64,000 nt of DNA from an uncultured Methylocystaceae bacterium (GCA_937870755.1 CALMZV010000026.1:62001-126000); one strand, 5' to 3'; shown: positions 45,693-54,910, counted from the stretch's first letter. Numbers and translations are program-made. Notes: generated by a model not told the origin, from the letters alone.

Positions 45693-46625
45693 TCAGCTTC
45701 GACGCAGGGCGGCGAGCATGCGCCCGTCCATCACGAGCAAGCCCACGACGACGATCGCCATGCCGGCAAGATGGCGCGGCTCGACCGTTTCGCCGAGCAG
45801 CGTCACGCCGAGCGCCGTCGCCGTCGCGGGCACGAGCAGGGTGACGAGCATGACATTGGTCGCGCCCGCGCTCGCCAGCACGCGAAAGAACATCACGAAG
45901 GCGAAGGCCGTCGCCACGACCGCCAGAAAGATCACGGCGGCGAAGGTGAGCGCGCCCGGCGCGGGCAATCGCCACGGCGCATCGTGCGCAAGCGCGAGTG
46001 GCGCGATCAACAGCGTCGCCGTCGCCATCTGCCCGAACGCCGATTGCAACGGCGCCAGGCCAAGCGGCGCGAAGCGACGGCCGTAGATTCCCGATAGCGC
46101 ATAGAACAGCGCGGACAGGCCGATGGCGCCCTGCGCCACCAGCGACACGCCCGCGCGCCACAGAACGTCCGGTCCCACCAGCACCGCGACGCCGAGAAAG
46201 CCGATGAGAACGCCCGCCAGGCGCGCGCCGGTCAGCCGTTCGTCGGCGAGCATGAAATGGCCGAGCACCGCCGACCACAGCGGCGTCGTCGCATTCATGA
46301 TGGCGCCGACGCCGCTCGGCAGATACTGCTGGCCCCAGAAGAACAGCATCCACGGCAGGGCGGCGCCGAGAAAGCCCATCACGAAAAACATCGACCAGAT
46401 GCGCCGCCCGCGCGGAACGGCGACGTTCGTGGCGCGCATGATGAGCCACAGCGCGACCGCAGCCAGGCCCACGCGCAACAGCACCAGCGTGAGCGGCGGA
46501 ATCTCCTGCACGCTCAGCTTGACGATGGGAAAGGTGCACCCCCACACCAGCGACAGGGCGAACAGCGTCGCCCAGTCGCTGCGCGACATGCGCAGGGCGG
46601 CGCCGTGCGCCGGCGGCGCGCTCAC
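45693..46625 (-). CDS. EamA/DMT-superfamily transporter (second copy in window)
   Basis: This ten-helix inner-membrane transporter of about 310 residues has two EamA repeats (LFALSLVWGCTFPIVKLSVQ; GLSALFYALSGIYGRR). Each is followed by a characteristic MNATTPLWSAVLGHF or LLVPATATALGVTLLGE segment. The substrate is unknown. A GTG at 46625 overlaps the stop of the upstream WD40 gene (GTGA) and is taken as start. An ATG at 46589, twelve codons later, is a good alternative. It forms a two-gene unit with the WD40 gene. Confidence 0.82.
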   Translation of the reverse strand: MSAPPAHGAALRMSRSDWATLFALSLVWGCTFPIVKLSVQEIPPLTLVLLRVGLAAVALWLIMRATNVAVPRGRRIWSMFFVMGFLGAALPWMLFFWGQQYLPSGVGAIMNATTPLWSAVLGHFMLADERLTGARLAGVLIGFLGVAVLVGPDVLWRAGVSLVAQGAIGLSALFYALSGIYGRRFAPLGLAPLQSAFGQMATATLLIAPLALAHDAPWRLPAPGALTFAAVIFLAVVATAFAFVMFFRVLASAGATNVMLVTLLVPATATALGVTLLGETVEPRHLAGMAIVVVGLLVMDGRMLAALRRS

Positions 46626-47632
46626 GGCAGCGTCAACACGCCGGCGGCGCCTTCCTGCGTTCCGAACGCGAGACGCTTTCCGGCGGCGTCCCACGCGAGC
46701 GCGCTCACCGCGTCCTTGCCTTCGCGCGGGCCGCGCACGAACAGTTCCGCGCCGTCGCTCAGGCGACACAGGATGATCCAGCCGTCCTCGTAGCCGATGG
46801 CGAGCACGAGAGATGCGGGATGAAAGGCGACGCGCGTCACCTTCTTCGGCCGCACTCCGCATTCGCGCGGGCCGCGCCCCATCGGCCCTTCCTTCGTCTG
46901 GAACGGCCAGATGACGCTCGCCTCCGCGCCGGACGTCGCCAGCCATTCGCCGTTGTGCGACCACGACAGCGAGCGCGTCTTGGCCGGATAGCCCGACATG
47001 CGCATGTGTTTCTGGTCGGCGAGGCGCCAGCCGTGCAGCGTGTTCTCCTGCATGGAGGTGATGACGAACTTGCCGTCCGGCGAGACGGCGGCGTCGAGAT
47101 GCGAGCCTTTCCACTCCAGATATTCGGGCTTGGCCGCGGTGTTGGGAAACCACAGCGACACCCCGTTGTAATGCGCGGCGGCGATGCGGAAGCCCTTCGG
47201 GAAAAAGGCCAGTCCGCGCACGCTGGACGGCGCCTCGAAGCTTTTCGTTTCGCCCTTGCCGTCGGTGGCCCGCACGGTCCTGCCGGCCGACCAGGCGAGC
47301 GCGCCGGAGGGCGCGCGCGCGACCGCGTCGATCCACTTGCCGCGCTCCTCGCCCACCATGCGCGCAACGCCGTCGGCGCCGGTCAGCGTCACGCGTCCGT
47401 CGTCGCCGCCGGCCAGGATGTAGCCGTCGCCGGCGTCGGCCACGAGGATGGCGGCGTCCGGGTGGGCGGCGACGCGCCGCTCATCGGCGCCCGCCAGAAG
47501 CAGGGTTCCGTCGGCGAGCGCGAATGCGGGCGCGCCTGCCAGGAAGCCCGCGCCGACGACATGGGCGCCGGCGGCGACGGAGACGACGCGGTCGGCCAGC
47601 GAATTGCCGGCGTTCGGTTGGGATGGTCTCAT
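46622..47632 (-). CDS. WD40 repeat protein
   Basis: The 336-residue product is a single beta-propeller with WD40-like blades such as GGDDGRVTLTGADG, LDAAVSPDGKFVITSMQENTLHGW and RSLSWSHNGEWLATSGAEASVIW. The blade VSALAWDAAGKRLAFGTQEG ends it. There is no signal peptide, so it is likely cytoplasmic. Such proteins act as scaffolds; the partner is unknown. It overlaps the start of a DMT transporter gene, a pairing seen in alphaproteobacteria. It is divergent from the amine oxidase gene, with 49 bases between. Confidence 0.82.
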   Translation of the reverse strand: MRPSQPNAGNSLADRVVSVAAGAHVVGAGFLAGAPAFALADGTLLLAGADERRVAAHPDAAILVADAGDGYILAGGDDGRVTLTGADGVARMVGEERGKWIDAVARAPSGALAWSAGRTVRATDGKGETKSFEAPSSVRGLAFFPKGFRIAAAHYNGVSLWFPNTAAKPEYLEWKGSHLDAAVSPDGKFVITSMQENTLHGWRLADQKHMRMSGYPAKTRSLSWSHNGEWLATSGAEASVIWPFQTKEGPMGRGPRECGVRPKKVTRVAFHPASLVLAIGYEDGWIILCRLSDGAELFVRGPREGKDAVSALAWDAAGKRLAFGTQEGAAGVLTLP

Positions 47633-47681
47633 GGGCCGTGGATACACCGGGCGCGGCCAAGTCCAAAGCGGGGAGAGGGAC

Positions 47682-48935
47682 GTGACGTCATTGCCGACGA
47701 ATCCGGACGTCGTCGTCATCGGCGCGGGGGCGGCCGGCATCGCCGCCGCGCGGCGGCTGACGGCGGCGGGCGTCGCGCCGCTCGTCGTGGAGGCGCGGGG
47801 TCGGCCGGGCGGGCGGGCCTTCACGCGCGTCGACGATGTTCCCGCGCCGATCGATCTGGGCGCCGAATGGATGCATTCGGCCGACCGGAATGTTCTGGTC
47901 CCGCTCGCCCGCGCCCTCGGCTTCACGGTGGAGGAGGACGAGCCGACGTGGGGCGGGCATTTCGGCCCTGGCTTTTCGGATGCGGACCGCGCGGATTTTC
48001 GCGCCGCGTCCGCCCGGTTCTGGGATGCGGCGGATGCGGCCGCCGATGGTCCGGACCGGCCGGCGGCGGAGCTTCTGCAGGTCGGCTGCCGGTGGAACGG
48101 CCTCATCCAGGCGGTCAGCACCTATTACAACGGCGTGGAGCTGGAGCGAGTCTCGACCGCCGATCTCGGTCGCTACGAGGACACGCGCGTCAACTGGCGG
48201 GTGCGCGAGGGCTATGGCGCGGTCATCGCGCGGGCGGCCGAAGGGCTGCCGATCGCATTCGATTGTCCGGCGGTGGCGATCGACCATTCGGGCGCGGGCG
48301 TGCGGGTTGAGACCGCGCGCGGGTCCGTGACGACGAAAGCCTGCATCGTCGCGGCGCCGGTCTCGCTGATCGCGGCGGGCGCGCTTTCGTTTTCGCCCGC
48401 GCTGCCGGACAAGTCGGCCGCCGCCGCGCTGCTGCCGCTGGGCCTCGCCGACAAGATTTTTTTCGAGATCGAAGGGCCGACCGATCTGCCGGCGGGCGCG
48501 CATCTGTTCGGCGCGCTCGACCGCAAGGAGGCGATCAGCTTCGAAATCCGACCGCGCGGCGCCCCGCTGATCGCCGGTTTCGTCGGCGGCGCCTTCGCCC
48601 GGGCGCTGGAGGCGGCCGGAACGGCGGCGGCCGAGGCCGAGGCGCGCCGCCAGCTCGCCGCCATGCTCGGCGCGCGGTCGATTCCCGCCCTGCGCCTGAT
48701 CGCGGCGACGCGATGGGACCGCGATCCGTTCGCCCGCGGCGCCTATTCGCACGCCCTGCCGGGGGCGGGCGCGGCCCGTGACGTTCTGGCCGCGCCGGTG
48801 GCGGACAGGCTGTTCTTCGCAGGCGAGGCCTGTTCGCGGCGTCGCTTTTCCACGGTCCACGGCGCCTGGGAGACGGGCGAGGCGGCGGCCGAGGCGGCGT
48901 GCGTCGCCTTGAAAAGGCCGAATGTTATAATATAA
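47682..48935 (+). CDS. Flavin-containing amine oxidase / FAD-dependent oxidoreductase
   Basis: The 417-residue product has the N-terminal FAD-binding motif VVVIGAGAAGIAAARRL, followed by the second-fold PLVVEARGRPGGRAFT. The conserved LGAEWMHSADRN and a C-terminal FAD segment LFFAGEACSRRRFSTVHGAW complete the amine oxidase pattern. It should oxidise an amine, but the substrate is unknown. The GTG start at 47682 has GGGAGAGGGA upstream. The last codons, ending in NVII and TAA, lie inside the Zur-type palindrome that controls the next operon. Confidence 0.85.
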   Translation: MTSLPTNPDVVVIGAGAAGIAAARRLTAAGVAPLVVEARGRPGGRAFTRVDDVPAPIDLGAEWMHSADRNVLVPLARALGFTVEEDEPTWGGHFGPGFSDADRADFRAASARFWDAADAAADGPDRPAAELLQVGCRWNGLIQAVSTYYNGVELERVSTADLGRYEDTRVNWRVREGYGAVIARAAEGLPIAFDCPAVAIDHSGAGVRVETARGSVTTKACIVAAPVSLIAAGALSFSPALPDKSAAAALLPLGLADKIFFEIEGPTDLPAGAHLFGALDRKEAISFEIRPRGAPLIAGFVGGAFARALEAAGTAAAEAEARRQLAAMLGARSIPALRLIAATRWDRDPFARGAYSHALPGAGAARDVLAAPVADRLFFAGEACSRRRFSTVHGAWETGEAAAEAACVALKRPNVII

Positions 48936-48940
48936 CATTC
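48920..48940. promoter_or_regulatory. Zur-type operator (zinc uptake regulator box)
   Basis: The 21-bp sequence is a perfect palindrome around one central base: GAATGTTATA, A, TATAACATTC. This agrees with the GTTATAATATAAC-type site bound by Zur in alphaproteobacteria. It lies 47 bases before the first gene of the zinc operon. It overlaps the last five codons of the amine oxidase gene, and its central TAA is that gene's stop. Confidence 0.85.
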
Positions 48941-48987
48941 GCCCACTGTTTCCGACGCCGTTTCGCGCCGGATGGTCCGGACGCCCC

Positions 48988-49242
48988 ATGTCGACTTCGA
49001 TTACGCACTCGGCGACCACGCATGCGGCGGCCACGCATTCAGCCACCACGCAAGCGGCGGCCCACCGGAGCGCCGATCCGCACGATCACGCCGGCCATGA
49101 TCACGACCACGCGCATGCGCCGGTCGCGGCGGCGCGCGGGCCCGCGTTCTCGCTGCTGCGACTGTCCGCGCTGCAGCGGATGGCCGGCGCGCTGGCGCTG
49201 GCGGGCGTGGTGTGGCTTGCCGTCTGGTGGGCGCTCGCGTGA
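48988..49242 (+). CDS. Small histidine-rich single-pass membrane protein of the zinc operon
   Basis: The 84-residue product has a soluble N-terminal half with twelve histidines, including DPHDHAGHDHDHAHAP, and one C-terminal membrane helix (MAGALALAGVVWLAVWWALA). Residues 6-25 form two near-identical ten-residue repeats (THSATTHAAA, THSATTQAAA). It is the first gene behind the Zur-type operator and its stop overlaps the znuC start (GTGA). A zinc-buffering or zinc-delivery role at the membrane is inferred from histidines and context. No named family was recognised. The ribosome site is weak. Confidence 0.65.
   Translation: MSTSITHSATTHAAATHSATTQAAAHRSADPHDHAGHDHDHAHAPVAAARGPAFSLLRLSALQRMAGALALAGVVWLAVWWALA
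49003..49062 (+). repeat. Two 30-bp direct repeats in the His-rich gene
   Basis: Bases 49003-49032 and 49033-49062 match at 26 of 30 positions and encode the two ten-residue Thr/Ala/His units. They point to recent internal duplication. Confidence 0.8.
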
Positions 49243-49973
49243 CCCGGCCGATCGATCTCTACGACGTGACGCTCGGATATGACGGGCATCCGGCGGTCCA
49301 TCATCTGTCCGGCGCCTTCGCGCCCGGATCGCTCACCGCCATCTGCGGCCCGAACGGGGCGGGCAAATCGACGCTGCTGAAGGGTGTGGCCGGCGCGCTG
49401 AAGCCGGTCGGCGGGCGCATCGACCTGCACGGGCTGACGGCGCGCGACATCGCCTATCTGCCGCAGGCCGCCGACATCGACCGCGCGTTTCCGATCGACC
49501 TCTACGACATGGTGGCGCTGGGCGGCGTTCAGAAACAGGGGCTGTTCGGGCGGATATCCGCGTGCGCGGCGGTCGGGCGGGCGATCGAGGCGGTCGGGCT
49601 TTCCGGGTTCGAGCGGCGACAGATCGGCGCGCTGTCCGGCGGGCAGACGCAGCGCATGCTGTTTGCGCGGCTGATGGTGCAGGACGCGTCCGTCATCCTG
49701 CTCGACGAACCGTTCGCCGCGGTCGACGCGCGCACCACCGGCGATCTTCTGGCGATCATCGCGGGCTGGCGGGCGGAGGGGCGCACGGTGCTGGCGGTCC
49801 TGCACGATTTCGCGCTCGTGCGCGCGCATTTTCCGCAAACGCTGCTGATCGCGCGCGAGAAGATCGCGTGGGGGCCAACGTCGCAGGCGCTCTCGGACGA
49901 AAATCTCGCGCTGGCGCGGCGCATGAGCGAGGCCTTCGACGAGGCGGCCGCCGAATGCGAGCGGGCGGCGTGA
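49239..49973 (+). CDS. znuC: Zinc ABC transporter ATP-binding protein ZnuC
   Basis: The 244-residue ATPase powers high-affinity zinc import. Walker A is CGPNGAGKSTLLKGVAG (GPNGAGKST at 37-45), the signature ALSGGQTQRMLFARLM, and Walker B VILLDEPFAAVDARTT. The GTG start at 49239 overlaps the stop of the His-rich gene, and the stop overlaps the znuB start (TGATG). Neighbouring znuB, znuA, the Zur box and a CobW-type GTPase make zinc, rather than manganese, the likely substrate. Confidence 0.93.
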   Translation: MTRPIDLYDVTLGYDGHPAVHHLSGAFAPGSLTAICGPNGAGKSTLLKGVAGALKPVGGRIDLHGLTARDIAYLPQAADIDRAFPIDLYDMVALGGVQKQGLFGRISACAAVGRAIEAVGLSGFERRQIGALSGGQTQRMLFARLMVQDASVILLDEPFAAVDARTTGDLLAIIAGWRAEGRTVLAVLHDFALVRAHFPQTLLIAREKIAWGPTSQALSDENLALARRMSEAFDEAAAECERAA

Positions 49974-50839
49974 TGTACGATCTTTTCATCGCCCCGTTCG
50001 TGGAATTCGCCTTCATGCGGCGCGCGCTGGCCGGCGCGCTGGCGCTCAGCCTGTCGGGCGCGCCGCTCGGCCTTTTCCTCATCCTGCGGCGCATGTCGAT
50101 GTCGGGCGACGCCATCGCCCACGCGATTCTGCCGGGCGCGGCGCTCGGCTATCTCGTCGCCGGCCTGTCGCTGCCAGCGATGACGATCGGCGGGCTCGCC
50201 ACTGGTTTCGCGGTCGCCATGCTGTCGGGCGTCGTCGCACGCTGGACCACGTTGCGCGAGGACGCTTCGCTCGCCGCCTTCTACCTCGTCTCGCTCGCGC
50301 TCGGCGTGGTGATCGTGTCGCTGCGCGGCTCCAACGTCGACCTGCTGCATGTGCTGTTCGGCAATGTGCTCGGCCTCGACGATCCGACGCTGATGCTGCT
50401 GGCCGCCATCGCCACCGCGACGCTCGCGGGACTGGCGGCGCTCTATCGCGCGCTCGTGATCGAGACGCTCGATCCCGTGTTCATGGCGACGACGGCGGGG
50501 CGCGGCGCCTTCGCGCAGCTCGCGTTTCTCGCGCTGCTCGTGCTCAATCTGATCGCGGGGTTCCATGCGCTGGGCACGTTGATGGCGGTCGGGCTGATGA
50601 TGCTGCCGGCGGCCGCCGCCCGCCTGTGGACGGAACGGCTCGACGCCGCGCTCGCGCTGTCGGCGGCGCTGGCGCTTGCGGCGAGCTATGTGGGGCTTGT
50701 CGCCTCGTTCCGGCTTGGACTGCCGTCCGGGCCTGCGATCGTTCTGTCAGCGGGCGCATTGTATTTCGTCTCGCTCGTGTTCGGGCGCGCGGGCGGGCTC
50801 GTGCGGTTCGCGTCGCGCCGCAGGCATCTGGAAGCCTGA
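49973..50839 (+). CDS. znuB: Zinc ABC transporter permease ZnuB
   Basis: The 288-residue permease has about eight membrane helices and the ABC-3 family features SGAPLGLFLILRRMSMSGDAIAHAILPG (read as two motifs) and AGFHALGTLMAVGLMMLPAAAA. It forms the zinc channel with ZnuC. The ATG at 49973 shares one base with the znuC stop. It is followed after one base by znuA, so the three genes are tightly coupled. Confidence 0.93.
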   Translation: MYDLFIAPFVEFAFMRRALAGALALSLSGAPLGLFLILRRMSMSGDAIAHAILPGAALGYLVAGLSLPAMTIGGLATGFAVAMLSGVVARWTTLREDASLAAFYLVSLALGVVIVSLRGSNVDLLHVLFGNVLGLDDPTLMLLAAIATATLAGLAALYRALVIETLDPVFMATTAGRGAFAQLAFLALLVLNLIAGFHALGTLMAVGLMMLPAAAARLWTERLDAALALSAALALAASYVGLVASFRLGLPSGPAIVLSAGALYFVSLVFGRAGGLVRFASRRRHLEA

Positions 50840-50840
50840 C

Positions 50841-51752
50841 ATGCTCACCCGCCGCGCCGCGCTGGCGTCGTTCGCCGCTTTCGCCGCCGCGCCGTTTGCG
50901 CACGCGCAGGGCGCAGCGCTGCCGGTCGTGGCGACGTTCTCCATTCTCGGCGATTTCGTGCGCGAGATCGGCGGCGCGCGCGTCGCGCTCACCACCATCG
51001 TGGGGCCGGGCGGAGACGCGCATGTCTATGCCCCGACGCCGGCGGACGCGCGGGCGGTGGCGGGCGCGCGCGTGGTGGTGGAGAACGGGCTCGGCTACGA
51101 AGGGTGGATGACGCGGCTCGTCGCCGCCACCCGCTCGAAGGCGACGCGCGCGGTCGCGAGCAAGGGCGTCAGGACGCGGGCGGGCGAGGATCGCGGCGGC
51201 GCGCACCATCATGGCCATGGCCATGGGATCGATCCCCATGCCTGGCAATCGGTTCCCAACGCCAGGATCTACGTCGCCAACATCCGCGACGCGCTCGCGG
51301 CGGCCGATGCGGACGGGGCGGCGCTCTACGCGCGGCGCGCGGACGACTATCTCAAGGCGCTCGACGCGCTCGACGCCGAAATCCGCGCCGAAATCCTCAA
51401 GATCGCGCCCGAGCGGCGCAGGATCGTGACCACGCACGACGCGTTCGGCTATTTCGCGGACGCCTACGGGCTGACGATCGCCGCGCCGGCGGGGGTGTCC
51501 ACGGAAGCCGAGATTTCGGCGCGCGACGTCGCCCGGATCGTCCGGCAGATCAAGGCCGAACGCATTCCGGCGGTGTTTCTGGAAACCGTGTCGGACCAGC
51601 GGCTGATCGCGCAGATCGCCCGCGAAAGCGGGGCGCGGATCGGCGGCGCGCTCTATTCGGACGCGCTCTCGCCGCCCGACGGGCCGGCGGGGACTTACAT
51701 CGACATGATGCGGCACAATATAAGGGAACTGACGAAGGCGCTCGCGCCCTGA
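50841..51752 (+). CDS. znuA: Periplasmic zinc-binding protein ZnuA
   Basis: The 303-residue exported protein has a twin-arginine-like signal ([20 protein letters not shown]) and a cluster A-I binding fold. Zinc ligands are expected at the His of [13 protein letters not shown], the His of [13 protein letters not shown], and the His of [12 protein letters not shown] His-rich loop ([11 protein letters not shown]) before the second ligand is typical of ZnuA and not of manganese binders. It delivers zinc to ZnuB. Confidence 0.94.
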   Translation: MLTRRAALASFAAFAAAPFAHAQGAALPVVATFSILGDFVREIGGARVALTTIVGPGGDAHVYAPTPADARAVAGARVVVENGLGYEGWMTRLVAATRSKATRAVASKGVRTRAGEDRGGAHHHGHGHGIDPHAWQSVPNARIYVANIRDALAAADADGAALYARRADDYLKALDALDAEIRAEILKIAPERRRIVTTHDAFGYFADAYGLTIAAPAGVSTEAEISARDVARIVRQIKAERIPAVFLETVSDQRLIAQIARESGARIGGALYSDALSPPDGPAGTYIDMMRHNIRELTKALAP

Positions 51753-51798
51753 TCCTGAAGCCCCGCCGCCCAGCGGCGGGCAACGAGCGGAGACGACA

Positions 51799-52863
51799 TT
51801 GACCGAGAAGATTCCCGTCACCGTGCTCACCGGCTATCTGGGCGCCGGCAAGACCACGCTGCTCAACCGCATTCTCTCCGAGCCGCACGGCAAGCGCTAC
51901 GCCGTGATCGTCAACGAATTCGGCGAGATCGGCATCGACAACGACCTGGTCGTGGGCGCCGACGAGGAAGTGTTCGAGATGAACAACGGCTGCATCTGCT
52001 GCACCGTGCGCGGCGATCTCATCCGCATTCTCGAAGGGCTGATGAAACGCAAGGGCAAGTTCGACGCCATCATCGTGGAGACGACGGGGCTGGCCGATCC
52101 CGCGCCCGTCGCGCAGACATTTTTCGTCGATCAGGACGTGCAGGACGCCGCCCGGCTCGACGCGGTGGTGACGGTCGCCGACGCAAAATGGCTGGCCGCC
52201 CGACTGAAGGACGCGCCCGAGGCCAAGAACCAGATCGCCTTCGCCGACGTGATCCTTCTCAACAAGGCTGATCTCGTCAGCGCCGACGAATTGCGCGAGG
52301 TGGAGGCGCGTATCCGCGGCATCAATCCTTACGCGAAACTCCATCGCTCGGTGAAGGCGAACGTGCCGCTGGACGCCGTGCTCGGCCGCAACGCCTTCGA
52401 CCTCGAACGCATTCTCGATATCGAGCCGGCGTTCCTGGAAAGCGAGGGCGACCATCACCATCACGACCACGAATGCGGGCCGGGCTGCGATCACGATCAT
52501 CACCACGATCACGACCATCACCACGATCACGACCATGATCACGGCGGCCTGAAGCACTATCACGACGAGCACATGCAATCGGTCGCCATCACCATCGACG
52601 GCGATGTCGATCCAGAAAAATTCATGCCGTGGATCAACGAACTGACCCAGCGCGACGGCCCGAGCATCCTGCGCTCCAAGGGCATATTATCGTTCCGCAA
52701 CGAGCCGCGCCGCTTCGTCTTTCAGGGCGTGCACATGATTCTCGACGGCGATCTGCAACGCGAGTGGAAGGCGGGCGAAAAGCGTGTGAGCCGCATCGTC
52801 TTCATCGGCCGCGATCTGAAGCAGGACGAAATCCGCGAAGGTTTTCTCGCCTGCGCGGCGTGA
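51799..52863 (+). CDS. CobW/COG0523-family GTPase, probable zinc metallochaperone (ZigA-like)
   Basis: The 354-residue G3E GTPase begins [20 protein letters not shown], with Walker A at residues 12-20. The metal-binding CxCC motif is in [13 protein letters not shown] at residues 65-68, and the guanine motif is LLNKADLV. A long His/Asp-rich loop containing [19 protein letters not shown] links the GTPase and C-terminal domains. Position behind znuA under a Zur box points to zinc delivery during zinc shortage rather than cobalamin synthesis. The start is a TTG at 51799 with GGAG upstream, the rarest start type in this window. Confidence 0.9.
   Translation: MTEKIPVTVLTGYLGAGKTTLLNRILSEPHGKRYAVIVNEFGEIGIDNDLVVGADEEVFEMNNGCICCTVRGDLIRILEGLMKRKGKFDAIIVETTGLADPAPVAQTFFVDQDVQDAARLDAVVTVADAKWLAARLKDAPEAKNQIAFADVILLNKADLVSADELREVEARIRGINPYAKLHRSVKANVPLDAVLGRNAFDLERILDIEPAFLESEGDHHHHDHECGPGCDHDHHHDHDHHHDHDHDHGGLKHYHDEHMQSVAITIDGDVDPEKFMPWINELTQRDGPSILRSKGILSFRNEPRRFVFQGVHMILDGDLQREWKAGEKRVSRIVFIGRDLKQDEIREGFLACAA
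52498..52533 (+). repeat. Perfect 18-bp tandem repeat in the CobW-type gene
   Basis: Two identical copies (52498-52515 and 52516-52533) encode HHHDHD twice in the metal-binding loop. Copy-number change would alter the histidine count without changing frame. Confidence 0.85.
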
Positions 52864-52873
52864 CGAGCAGAAA

Positions 52874-52898
52874 AAAGGCCGGCATGACGCCGGCCTTT
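52874..52898. terminator. Bidirectional terminator between the zinc operon and the glucan gene
   Basis: A 10-bp stem (AAAGGCCGGC / GCCGGCCTTT) with loop ATGAC has A and T runs on its two sides. It can end both the zinc operon and the convergent glucan synthesis gene. Confidence 0.85.
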
Positions 52899-52903
52899 CC
52901 GAT

Positions 52904-54472
52904 TCAGAACGGATGATACTGGTAGAGCCAGCTCTCGGAGAGTAGCTGGTCGCCGTTCTTGAGGAAGCAGCGCAGTTCGACCGGCTCCGCTCCCTCGACC
53001 GTCAGATCGAATTGCGCGCGCCAGTGGCCGGGCACGTCGTCGGGCACGGCTTCGGTGAAAATGTAGGAGAAGGTTCCGCGCGAGGCCCAGAGCACAGGCT
53101 CGGGCTTCACGCCCTTGGGCAGGTCCTTCAGCGGGCCGCCGAGAAACTCGACCATGAACTTGCGCACGCCTTTGGGGCGCGGCTGGCCGGGAATGCCGCC
53201 GTTGCCGAGGCGCGTCGCCACGCAGCGCGCAAGGTCGGTCGGGAACGGCTCGTCGGCGAGCCAATGGACCTTGTAGGACATGTCGAGATGGTCGCCCGGT
53301 TTGGTCGGCTTTTCGGGAACCCACATCGCCACGATGTTGTCGTGAATCTCGTCGTCGGTCGGAATCTCGACGAGTTGCACCGTGCCCTTGCCCCACTGGC
53401 CTTTCGGTTCGATCCACACGCTCGGCCGCCTGTCGTAGAACACGCCGTCGCCGTAGTGGTCGAACACGCGGTCGCGCTGCAACAGGCCGAAGCCTTTCGG
53501 ATTGTTGTCGCCGAAGGCCGACGCCATCACGCGCGGCGGGTTGTTGAGCGGCCGCCACAGACGTTCGCCGGCGCCGGTCCACATGGCGAGCCCGTCGGAA
53601 TCGTGGATCTCCGGCCGCCAGTCGATTCCGTCGCCTTTTCTGGTTTCCGAGTACCAGTACATCGAGGTCAGCGGCGCGATTCCGAAGCGGATGTAATCGC
53701 GCCGCAGATGGAGCGAGCAGTCTATGTCCATCACCACGCCTGCGCCGCGATGCATGACGAACCGATAGGCGCCGACAATGCCCGGACCTTCGAGCAGCGC
53801 GTGCAGCGTGATGGCGTCGCCTTCCTCCGGTCCGATCCAGAATTTGGTGAAGTCCGGAAACTCCTCCTCGCGGCCCACCTGCCACGTGTCGAGCGCGACG
53901 CCGCGCGCGGAGAGGCCGTACTGATACAATTCGCCGATGGCGCGGAAATACGAGGCGCCGAGAAAGGCGACCCAGTCGTTTTTGCGCCAGTCGAGCTTGC
54001 CGTCCTTGGGCTCCTGCACGCGCAGGCCCGCAAACCCCGTGCCGGCCTTGAGCGTGCGGGCGGGCGAATCCTCCGGCATGTCGAAATAGGATGGATCGTA
54101 GATGATCTCGCGCGCCTTGCCGGCCTGCGTCAGATAGACGGACACGGACTTGCGGAAGAACTTGCCCAGATGAAAGAACGTCACCGGAAACCGCTCGGGG
54201 CCGGTCGCGTAGACCGCCTCGTCGGTGCGGTATTTGATCTTGCCCCATTCGTCGTAGGTGAGTTTCTCGGCGATGTCGTCGGCCAGGCGCGGCGGCGGCG
54301 CATAGGGACGCGCGGCGCGTTCGCGCGCCATCTGTTTCAGCGTGTCGAACGAAAAGGACTGTTCCGGTCCCAGCTTCAATTGCGCGGCCAAAGCGTCGAG
54401 ACCGCCAAGGCCAAGCCCGGCCGTGGCGGCGGCCGCCTTGAGAAGGGTTCGACGATCGGGATGGTCGCGCAT
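52904..54472 (-). CDS. Periplasmic glucan biosynthesis protein (MdoG/OpgD family)
   Basis: The 522-residue exported protein acts in the periplasm in the synthesis of osmoregulated glucans. It begins with a twin-arginine signal (DRRTLLKAAAATAGLGLGG), which favours OpgD-like over OpgG. The MdoG domain follows with FFHLGKFFRKSVSVYLT, FGDNNPKGFGLLQRDR, YDRRPSVWIEPKGQWGKG and the late WASRGTFSYIFTEAVPDD. The ATG at 54472 has a strong AAGGAG site. No opgH is adjacent. UDP-glucose from GalU, encoded elsewhere in the window, would feed this pathway. Confidence 0.88.
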   Translation of the reverse strand: MRDHPDRRTLLKAAAATAGLGLGGLDALAAQLKLGPEQSFSFDTLKQMARERAARPYAPPPRLADDIAEKLTYDEWGKIKYRTDEAVYATGPERFPVTFFHLGKFFRKSVSVYLTQAGKAREIIYDPSYFDMPEDSPARTLKAGTGFAGLRVQEPKDGKLDWRKNDWVAFLGASYFRAIGELYQYGLSARGVALDTWQVGREEEFPDFTKFWIGPEEGDAITLHALLEGPGIVGAYRFVMHRGAGVVMDIDCSLHLRRDYIRFGIAPLTSMYWYSETRKGDGIDWRPEIHDSDGLAMWTGAGERLWRPLNNPPRVMASAFGDNNPKGFGLLQRDRVFDHYGDGVFYDRRPSVWIEPKGQWGKGTVQLVEIPTDDEIHDNIVAMWVPEKPTKPGDHLDMSYKVHWLADEPFPTDLARCVATRLGNGGIPGQPRPKGVRKFMVEFLGGPLKDLPKGVKPEPVLWASRGTFSYIFTEAVPDDVPGHWRAQFDLTVEGAEPVELRCFLKNGDQLLSESWLYQYHPF

Positions 54473-54712
54473 ATTTGCTCCTTGCTCGCTTTTCGGGCCG
54501 CGCGCGGCGCCGCCCGTCGTTCGCATATCTCGCCGCGCCGGCGCGACGGTTCGATGACGTCGAACCGCGCGGGCGCGATGGTTTGCGAATCGCAATTGGC
54601 GCCAATGCGATTCTGCCTTGTCGTTTGCTGCGGCGCCAGCCGCGCGGGAACAGGAAATTAACGTGTCGGCGCGCTAATGCGAGTTAAGTTTGCGTAAGGG
54701 TGGTGGGCGATC

Positions 54713-54904
54713 ATGCGTTTGAGACGGACGCGGGCGGCGGCGTCGCCGTTCCTGCTGGGTCTGGGGATCGCGCTCGTGGGCGCGTGGAATCTCGAGGCCT
54801 GGATGATCGGGGGCGGGCCGGTCTCCACGTTTCTCGGGCCGCTCGGGCTCGGCCTGCTGGCGGCGAGCCATCTCATGATCGGCATGCGGCGCGATGCGCG
54901 CTGA
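54713..54904 (+). CDS. Small two-helix membrane protein, hypothetical
   Basis: The 63-residue reading frame encodes a basic N-terminus, then two hydrophobic helices (FLLGLGIALVGAWNLEAWM and FLGPLGLGLLAASHLMIGM) and a basic tail, a sensible membrane hairpin. A GGTGGG stretch precedes the ATG. No family was recognised. It converges on the DUF2312 gene with six bases between stops. Coding status is likely but not proven. Confidence 0.5.
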   Translation: MRLRRTRAAASPFLLGLGIALVGAWNLEAWMIGGGPVSTFLGPLGLGLLAASHLMIGMRRDAR

Positions 54905-54910
54905 GCGCGC

